From positions 124,001 through 188,000 of the forward strand of contig NZ_SLZF01000009.1 in NCBI RefSeq assembly GCF_004341515.1: 64,000 nt of DNA. The letters are read 5' to 3'. Of the stretch, positions 59,330 through 64,000 are shown piece after piece. The translations under genes were made by a program, and so were the position numbers. The notes under the pieces are model-generated. The model ran no database searches. It had not been told where the DNA came from and saw only the letters and a list, made by a program, of their open reading frames with translations. How positions within the stretch are numbered: position 1 is the first letter of the stretch; each line of letters begins with the position of its first letter. This DNA comes from Allobosea sp. BK604 (GTDB lineage: Bacteria; Pseudomonadota; Alphaproteobacteria; Rhizobiales; Beijerinckiaceae).

Positions 59330-60129
59330 GGCTGCACCGGACCTTTCGCGTGCGGCGCCACGGCGCTGCCGAGACTGAAGGGGCGCTCCGGCGCGGCCGG
59401 ATGAGGCCGCCAGCGGATACGCTTCGCGAGCAGCCGCAGCGCATGCCAATGGATGGCGGCGGTGACCTTCAGCGTGAGGAGAGGATGCGAGACGAGCAGC
59501 CGCAGCAGGGCGGCATCGCTCAGTTCCGTTCGCTTGCCGCTCAGTACGGCCGTGATCAGGCGCCCCTCGGCGTCATGACCATCGATGGCGACGGAAATGC
59601 GCTGCCCCGGAGGGGTGACCGTGAAAGCGTAGCGCATGTCGAGCTGCATGAAAGGCGAGACGTGAAAGACCTTTTCGGCCTCCTGTCGAAGCGAGCTCTG
59701 ATCGGCCTCAACCGGAGAGACATAGCTGTGGGTCTCGCCGAAGGTGTTGTGCACCTCGTAGACCGTGGCGCAGAGGCTGCCGTCGCGGCGGTAACAGAAA
59801 TAGGTGCTGAGAGGGTTGAACGCGTAGCCCAGGATGCGCGGCATGGTCAGCAGCCGGATCGGGCCGCCATCATGCGCGATCCCGGCGTCGCTCAACGCGA
59901 CCTCGATCTGCGGGCGCAAAGCCCGGCCACTGCGATCCCCGTAATCCGCCTCGCGAAAAGCGTAGAGATTGAAGCGGTTGCGCGAGAACAGCCTCAGTTC
60001 TGCAGCGAGGCGATCGATCTCGTCGAGATCGATCAGCATCCAGAAGACCCTGTAGTTCAGCGCATGTGACCGGGGGCGAAAGCGATGATGCCGCACCCGG
60101 CCGACATAGAGGGCGGATCGCCAGCTCAT
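59326..60129 (-). CDS. DUF1365 protein
   Basis: 267 aa. It begins ALYVGRVRHHRFRPRSHALNYRVFWMLIDLDEI, then NRFNLYAFREADYGD, PRILGYAFNPLSTYFCYRRDG and YEVHNTFGETHSYV, the conserved blocks of DUF1365, a partner of FAD amine-oxidase-like and Cfa-like proteins in lipid modification. Its biochemical step is not established here. ATG 60129 overlaps the stop of the FAD oxidoreductase gene, and its own stop overlaps cfa, giving a three-gene coupled operon. Confidence 0.9.
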   Translation of the reverse strand: MSWRSALYVGRVRHHRFRPRSHALNYRVFWMLIDLDEIDRLAAELRLFSRNRFNLYAFREADYGDRSGRALRPQIEVALSDAGIAHDGGPIRLLTMPRILGYAFNPLSTYFCYRRDGSLCATVYEVHNTFGETHSYVSPVEADQSSLRQEAEKVFHVSPFMQLDMRYAFTVTPPGQRISVAIDGHDAEGRLITAVLSGKRTELSDAALLRLLVSHPLLTLKVTAAIHWHALRLLAKRIRWRPHPAAPERPFSLGSAVAPHAKGPVQP

Positions 60130-61460
60130 GCGGCCTGCTCCAACCGGGGCAGGTTCGGAATGCGCCCCGACTCGTTGCGCACCCGCCAGGGCCGGCGGAC
60201 GCCGCCGAGTGCCTCGCCGACGGCGAGCCCGGCCTGCAGCCCGTCCTCATGGAAGCCCGAGCCGAAATAGGCGCCGCAGAACCAGCTGCGGCGCGCCCCC
60301 TGCAAGGCCCAGAGCCGCTCCTGCGCGGCGAGCGCCGCCGCGTCGAACAGCGGATGCTCGTAGATCTCCTCATGGAGAATGCTGTCTGCACGCAACCTGT
60401 CCGGCGGGTTGAGGGTGACGAAGAAGGGCCGCTCGTGCGGCAGGCCCTGAAGACGGTTCATCCAGTAGGTGACCGCGCAGGCGTCCGGCCTGGACAGATC
60501 CCCAAGATGGTTCCAACTCGCCCAGGCGCGGCGGCGTCTGGGCATCAACGCCTCATCGCCATGCAGCACCGCGCGGTTGCGGTTGTAGCGGAACGCTCCG
60601 AGCGCCTCGGTCTCGGCCCGGGCGGGATCGGCGAGCATGGCAAGCGTCTGGTCGGCGTGGGTGGCGAAGACGACATGGTCGAAGGTCTCGTTCCAGCCCT
60701 CCCCCATCAGTGTGACGCCGTTGGCTGCGCGCTGGACCTGCCTGACCGGCGAGCCGGCCCTGACCTCGCCCGAAAAGGCGCTGCGCAACCTCTGCACATA
60801 GACGCTGCTGCCGCCGGTCACGGTGCGCCAGACCGGGCGGTCGGTGAGCTGGAGCAGCCCGTGATTGTGATGGAAGCGCAGGAAGGCGGCCGCGGGATAG
60901 GACAGGATTTCCGCGCAGGGCGCTGACCAGATGGCCGCCGCCATGGGCAGCAGATGGTCGTCCCGGAAAGCCGCACCATAGCCGCCGGCGGCAATATAGT
61001 CGCCCAGCGAAAGGTTCGCCGCTCCGCCAGCGAGCGCGTCCCTGGACGCGGTTCTGTAGAATCGGATGATGTCCTGCAACATCGACCAGAAGCGCGGACG
61101 CACCAGATTGCTGCGCTGTGCGAACAGGCCCGCGACGCCGGTGCCGCTGTATTCAAGCCGGCCCTGGTCGAGCGACACGGCGAAAGACATTTCGGTCGGC
61201 TGCGTGGCGACGCGAAGATGCTCCATCAGGGCGACGAAATTCGGATAGGTCGCCTCGTTGTAGACGATGAAGCCGGTATCTACGGGTGTCTCACCGTCAT
61301 CGCCGGCGATGCGGACCGTGTTCGCGTGGCCGCCGAGGCGAGGCGCTGCCTCGAACAGCACGACCTCGTGCCCTTGCCCCAGGAGCCAGGCCGCCGAAAG
61401 GCCGGAGATGCCGGCACCGATCACGGCGATCCTCATCGCCTTTCCCTGTGCCTTCTCCAT
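60126..61460 (-). CDS. FAD-dependent amine-oxidase-like oxidoreductase
   Basis: 444 aa. The dinucleotide fold MRIAVIGAGISGLSAAWLL starts at residue 9, with the E...RLGGHANTV adenosine/ribose segment, DTGFIVYNEATYPNF, and the C-terminal CGAYFGSGFHEDGLQAGLAVGEAL FAD motif. It is the first gene of the operon with DUF1365 and cfa, and is related to the oxidoreductases used in modifying unsaturated or furan fatty acids in alphaproteobacteria. The start is ATG 61460, with AGAGAGG upstream (MEKAQGKAMRIAV); ATG 61436 is also possible. Confidence 0.88.
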   Translation of the reverse strand: MEKAQGKAMRIAVIGAGISGLSAAWLLGQGHEVVLFEAAPRLGGHANTVRIAGDDGETPVDTGFIVYNEATYPNFVALMEHLRVATQPTEMSFAVSLDQGRLEYSGTGVAGLFAQRSNLVRPRFWSMLQDIIRFYRTASRDALAGGAANLSLGDYIAAGGYGAAFRDDHLLPMAAAIWSAPCAEILSYPAAAFLRFHHNHGLLQLTDRPVWRTVTGGSSVYVQRLRSAFSGEVRAGSPVRQVQRAANGVTLMGEGWNETFDHVVFATHADQTLAMLADPARAETEALGAFRYNRNRAVLHGDEALMPRRRRAWASWNHLGDLSRPDACAVTYWMNRLQGLPHERPFFVTLNPPDRLRADSILHEEIYEHPLFDAAALAAQERLWALQGARRSWFCGAYFGSGFHEDGLQAGLAVGEALGGVRRPWRVRNESGRIPNLPRLEQAA

Positions 61461-61547
61461 CGTCGCCTCTCTGACTGTCATGGCCGATATACGTGGCAAC
61501 AGCCGGACTGGATTTGCCTCGATGCCCGTAAAAGCGCGCAGGCCTTA

Positions 61548-61577
61548 TGACCCAGTGCCGGGCTTCCTGCGTAAGCA
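61548..61577 (+). promoter_or_regulatory. ECF-type promoter (TGACCC-N18-TAAG) upstream of the membrane-protein gene
   Basis: TGACCC at 61548-61553, exactly 18 nt, then TAAGCA at 61572-61577; ATG 61616 follows 38 nt later. This matches the TGATCC-N18-TAAG form recognised by ChrR-controlled RpoE in Rhodobacter, with one change in the -35 element. Confidence 0.55.
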
Positions 61578-61615
61578 CGGAAACGGAGATGGCATTCCGC
61601 CGGGAGGGCCGGACG

Positions 61616-62212
61616 ATGATGGTGCGGCTGAGGCAGGGGACCGCGGCGATCGCTGGCTATGCAGCGCATCCCGATCCGCGGGCCGCGATCGCAAATGCGA
61701 TTGCGCTCGTGATTGTCTCGAACCAGCCCTTCTATCCGCTCTATCTCTACTGGGCGGTGTCGCCCGTCATCTCGCCGTCCTATGTCACGTTCCTGTCGAC
61801 GCCGTTCTTCGCCGCCGTGCCGGCCGCCATGCGGCGCAACTCCCTGATCGGGCGAGCCCTGCTTCTCCTCGCCGGTATCGGCAACACGTTGCTCTGTCGT
61901 GTCACGTTCGGCCCCGCCTCCGGCGTCGAGGTCTTCCTGTTTCCTTGCCTCATGCTCGCGCTGCTGCTGTTTCGCCGCTCGGAGCGCGCCTTGGCGCTCG
62001 GCTTCGCAGCGCTCGCCATCATCTCCTATCTGCTGCCGGCCGCGCTTCTCGGCGCGCCCGTCCATCTCTACGAGCCAGGCGAGTATGCAGCCCTGCAGCG
62101 CCTCAACTTCCTGAGCGCCGCATCCCTCACCGTACTGATCGGATGGCTCTTCGTCGGGTCCCTCGACACGAATTCACGCGCCGACGAAACCGAAGGCAAG
62201 CGCGAGACGTAG
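61616..62212 (+). CDS. Polytopic membrane protein of unknown function
   Basis: 198 aa with about five to six membrane segments (AIANAIALVIVSNQPFYPLYLYW; FLSTPFFAAVPAAM; ALLLLAGIGNTLLC; VFLFPCLMLALLLF; ALALGFAALAIISYLLP; FLSAASLTVLIGWLFVG) and short charged ends. It is not a family I recognise; the N-terminal membrane layout recalls sensor modules without an output domain. ATG 61616 has GGGAGG 8 nt upstream; ATG 61619 is adjacent. It is divergent from the FAD-DUF1365-cfa operon and has its own ECF-type promoter, so it is a probable stress-regulon member. Confidence 0.7.
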   Translation: MMVRLRQGTAAIAGYAAHPDPRAAIANAIALVIVSNQPFYPLYLYWAVSPVISPSYVTFLSTPFFAAVPAAMRRNSLIGRALLLLAGIGNTLLCRVTFGPASGVEVFLFPCLMLALLLFRRSERALALGFAALAIISYLLPAALLGAPVHLYEPGEYAALQRLNFLSAASLTVLIGWLFVGSLDTNSRADETEGKRET

Positions 62213-62240
62213 ACTGGGCATCTTCTGAAAGGACCTCGTC

Positions 62241-62609
62241 ATGACGCGCCTTCTGCTTGCTCTTGCCCTGGCCGCAGCTTCGGCTGGAGGCGCAGCCGCC
62301 GGCACCATCGACGGGACATGGCTGCGCGACGACGGCAATGCACGCGTGCGCATCGCGCCTTGCGGCGACAAGACCTGCGCCACCAACCTCTGGATCGGCG
62401 ATACCAGCAAGGGCGAGGCGGCAGGCGACAGGCTCATCCTGACGCTGGCCCGCCAGCCCGACGGGAGCTTTTCCGGCACCGCCTATGATCCCAAGCGCGA
62501 CTGGACCTATTCCATGACGATCACTGCCACGCCCGGCGCGCTCATCACGCGCGGCTGCATCGTCGGGCGCCTGATCTGCCGCGACGTGAACTGGAAGGCC
62601 GCAGACTGA
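62241..62609 (+). CDS. DUF2147 exported protein
   Basis: 122 aa. A signal peptide (1-20, ending GGAAAG) precedes the DUF2147 barrel: GTWLRDDGNARVRIAPCGDKTCATNLWIG, DGSFSGTAYDPKRDWTYSM and a Cys-containing GCIVGRLICRDVNW end. Four conserved Cys probably form disulfides in the periplasm. The family role is unknown. ATG 62241 has AAAGGA upstream. Confidence 0.85.
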   Translation: MTRLLLALALAAASAGGAAAGTIDGTWLRDDGNARVRIAPCGDKTCATNLWIGDTSKGEAAGDRLILTLARQPDGSFSGTAYDPKRDWTYSMTITATPGALITRGCIVGRLICRDVNWKAAD

Positions 62610-62632
62610 CCGCCCTCGGCGGTGCGAGCGAG

Positions 62633-62662
62633 TGATCCGGCGCGACGGTGCTTGCGTATCTC
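62633..62662 (+). promoter_or_regulatory. Candidate autoregulated promoter of rpoE-chrR (TGATCC-N18-TATCTC)
   Basis: TGATCC at 62633-62638 is the exact ECF -35 element of Rhodobacter RpoE; 18 nt later stands TATCTC, a weak -10. It lies 38 nt upstream of the ATG at 62700, as expected for an autoregulated sigma operon. Confidence 0.5.
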
Positions 62663-62699
62663 GTCTATGGTCGCTGCACTCGCTCTGAATGCCGGTGGG

Positions 62700-63287
62700 A
62701 TGCGCAGGACGAGAGCAGTCCGGGGAGGAGGTCCGTTCGTCGCCTTGATCGATCCCAACGCATTGATCGCCGCCATCGCCCGATCGGGCGACCGCGAGGC
62801 TTTTGCGGCGCTGTTCGACCATTTCGCGCCGCGCGTGAAGGGCTTGCTGATGCGTGGCGGCGCCTCGGCCGAACTGGCGGAGGAGGTCGCGCAGGAAACC
62901 CTGCTGGCGGTCTGGCGCAAGGCCGGCCTGTTCGACCCCGCGAAAGCAAGCGCCTCGACCTGGATCGCCACGATCGCGCGCAACCTGCGCATCGACATCG
63001 CTCGTCGCGAGACACGATCGCGGCTGTCGCAAGTCTACGAGATTCTGGATGAAGAAGCCCCCGAACAACCCGACGCGACGCTGTCCGGCGCCGAGCGCGA
63101 CGCACGCGTGCGTGACGCCATGACCCGACTCTCCCCCGACCAGTACCGTGTGGTCGAACTCGCCTTTCTCGAGGGCTTCAGCCACCAGGATGTCGCCCAT
63201 CGCCTCGCGATTCCGCTGGGCACGGTGAAATCTCGCCTAAGACTGGCGCTGTCGCATCTGCGCGGCCGGCTGGAGGATCTGCGATGA
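62700..63287 (+). CDS. rpoE: ECF sigma factor, RpoE (ChrR-regulated type)
   Basis: 195 aa from ATG 62700; TTG 62745 (MIDPNALIAAIARSGD) is an alternative with GGAGGAGG somewhat far upstream. The sigma2 region is REAFAALFDHFAPRVKGLLMRGGASAELAEEVAQETLLAVWRKA...TWIATIARNLRIDIAR. The sigma4 region is MTRLSPDQYRVVELAFLEGFSHQDVAHRLAIPLGTVKSRLRLALSHLR. The VKGLLMRGGAS...LAEEVAQET pattern is that of the group paired with ChrR anti-sigma factors, induced by singlet oxygen in Rhodobacter. Its stop overlaps chrR by ATGA. Confidence 0.9.
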   Translation: MRRTRAVRGGGPFVALIDPNALIAAIARSGDREAFAALFDHFAPRVKGLLMRGGASAELAEEVAQETLLAVWRKAGLFDPAKASASTWIATIARNLRIDIARRETRSRLSQVYEILDEEAPEQPDATLSGAERDARVRDAMTRLSPDQYRVVELAFLEGFSHQDVAHRLAIPLGTVKSRLRLALSHLRGRLEDLR

Positions 63288-63904
63288 GCATCGCGCACCG
63301 CCCATCCGACGAAACGCTCGCCGCCTTCGCCGCAGGACAGCTCGACGAAGGCCTGGCCGTGGTCGTCGCCTGTCACGTCGAGGCGAACCGGGAGAGCCGG
63401 CAACGCCTGCGGGAGCTTGACGCGGTGCAAGGCGCATTGCTGGATGCGATCGAGCCCGTCGCGATGGCGGCCGGCCCGCGTGATGCGAGCGGCATCGCAC
63501 AGGGCGCGCCGGATTCTGCGGCCCCGGTATCCGAAGCCGGGATGCCGCAGGTGCTTCGTCCCTATGGCTTTGGCCCATGGCGGCCGATCGGTATCCGCAT
63601 CGCCATGCGGCGCGTCGAGGTCCCCGGCGCAGGTGCGCGCGTCTTCATGCTGCGCGCCGGGCCGGGCATCGCCTTGCCGCACCACAAGCATACGGGGGTC
63701 GAATGGACCACGATTCTCGCCGGTGCCTACGAGCATGAATACGGGCGCTATGCGGCGGGGGATTTCGACGAGGCCGATGCCGAGCATGAGCACACGCCGC
63801 GCGTCGACCCCGTCGAGGGCTGCACCTGCATCGTCGCCATGACCGGAAACGTACTGCTCCAGGGGTGGCTCGGCCGGATGTTGCAACCGCTGGTGCGGTT
63901 TTGA
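63284..63904 (+). CDS. chrR: ChrR-type anti-sigma factor with degenerate N-terminal zinc motif
   Basis: 206 aa. The N-terminal anti-sigma domain (SDETLAAFAAGQLDEGLAVVVACHVEANRESRQRL) aligns with ChrR, but the usual HxxxCxxC is HVEANRES: both zinc-binding cysteines are replaced (Asn, Ser). The C-terminal cupin keeps its ligands (LPHHKHTGVEWTTILAGAYEHE, DEADAEHEHTPRVDP), which sense singlet oxygen in Rhodobacter. ATG 63284 overlaps the rpoE stop. It should bind and inhibit RpoE, releasing it on oxidant damage; the missing cysteines raise the question of zinc-independent folding. Confidence 0.88.
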   Translation: MSIAHRPSDETLAAFAAGQLDEGLAVVVACHVEANRESRQRLRELDAVQGALLDAIEPVAMAAGPRDASGIAQGAPDSAAPVSEAGMPQVLRPYGFGPWRPIGIRIAMRRVEVPGAGARVFMLRAGPGIALPHHKHTGVEWTTILAGAYEHEYGRYAAGDFDEADAEHEHTPRVDPVEGCTCIVAMTGNVLLQGWLGRMLQPLVRF

Positions 63905-64000
63905 CTGTCACCTCCTTCGCAACAGCCCTTGCTCTCGTGGCCGCGGCCATGTCCGCCTTCATGGCCCTGGCGGCGGTGGTCGAGCGCCGCACCGGAAATT
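63901..64000 (+). CDS. Start of a membrane protein gene, probably DUF1295 (cut by window end)
   Basis: TTG 63901 overlaps the chrR stop and opens a frame MTVTSFATALALVAAAMSAF then MALAAVVERRTGN up to the window end. A first membrane helix followed by a RRTGN motif is how DUF1295 (steroid 5-alpha-reductase-like) proteins begin. DUF1295 genes often accompany the FAD/DUF1365/Cfa set. Only 33 residues are visible. Confidence 0.5.
   Translation, partial: MTVTSFATALALVAAAMSAFMALAAVVERRTGN

Overview
The window is a GC-rich chromosomal segment whose gene content fits an alphaproteobacterium of the Hyphomicrobiales, perhaps Bosea or a relative. The supporting signs are the AapJQM-type amino-acid importer, FixJ-like LuxR proteins, an RpoE/ChrR-type sigma/anti-sigma pair, many Tat-exported alpha/beta hydrolases, and a recurring ~105-bp AGAGCATTTtcgagcgaag... 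palindromic element. The genus is inference. Most genes are catabolic, transport, stress or regulatory genes; one ~6-kb block looks like an island with defence-type genes.

Layout. 0-4 kb: a class A penicillin-binding protein and a membrane-tethered TAXI-type solute-binding protein. 4-17 kb: a catabolic locus made of an amino-acid ABC importer (SBP and two permeases, no ATPase), a LysR regulator, divergent hyuA-hyuB, two M24-fold proteins that have lost metal ligands, an MmgE/PrpD protein, and a convergent ACMSD-like amidohydrolase. 17.4-18.0 kb: crcB preceded by a fluoride riboswitch whose 3' end can pair with the crcB Shine-Dalgarno sequence. 18-25 kb: hybrid histidine kinase, cupin, LuxR regulator with a degenerate receiver, and a 951-aa winged-helix/NTPase/repeat regulator. 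25.5-30.6 kb: a detoxification-like cluster (epoxide hydrolase, Ohr, two alpha/beta hydrolases, a conserved unknown and a frameshifted isochorismatase-like hydrolase). 31-38 kb (minus strand): iorB-iorA, DJ-1/PfpI protein, a lone sdhA, an SDR and an enoyl-CoA hydratase-like protein. 38-46 kb: MFS exporter, a paralogue of the 27-kb hydrolase, cytochrome P460, a nitrilase/LysR pair bracketed by inverted copies of the repeat, PhzF and AraC.

46.1-52.4 kb: a probable island beginning at a 3' fragment of tRNA-Arg(CCU). It carries unknown genes, a GHKL ATPase fused to a PD-(D/E)XK-like nuclease, a DUF3800 protein and a DUF4238 protein. 52.5-58 kb: an enolase-superfamily dehydratase with a peptide/opine-type ABC importer (again without ATPases) and a GntR regulator. 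58-64 kb: Cfa-type methyltransferase, DUF1365, FAD oxidoreductase, a membrane protein, DUF2147, RpoE, ChrR and the start of a probable DUF1295 gene. This last set resembles the singlet-oxygen / unusual-fatty-acid regulon of Rhodobacter.

The most notable signals are: (1) four copies of the palindrome GGTATCGnCGATACC, mostly followed by GGTCTC, in intergenic regions at 21.4, 25.5, 34.75 and 38.3 kb, suggesting one regulator for the electrophile/aldehyde-stress-like genes; (2) the crcB riboswitch with an explicit anti-SD pairing; (3) the GHKL-nuclease/DUF3800 pair; (4) a ChrR homologue that has lost both cysteines of its N-terminal zinc motif, next to TGAYCC-N18 ECF-type promoters.
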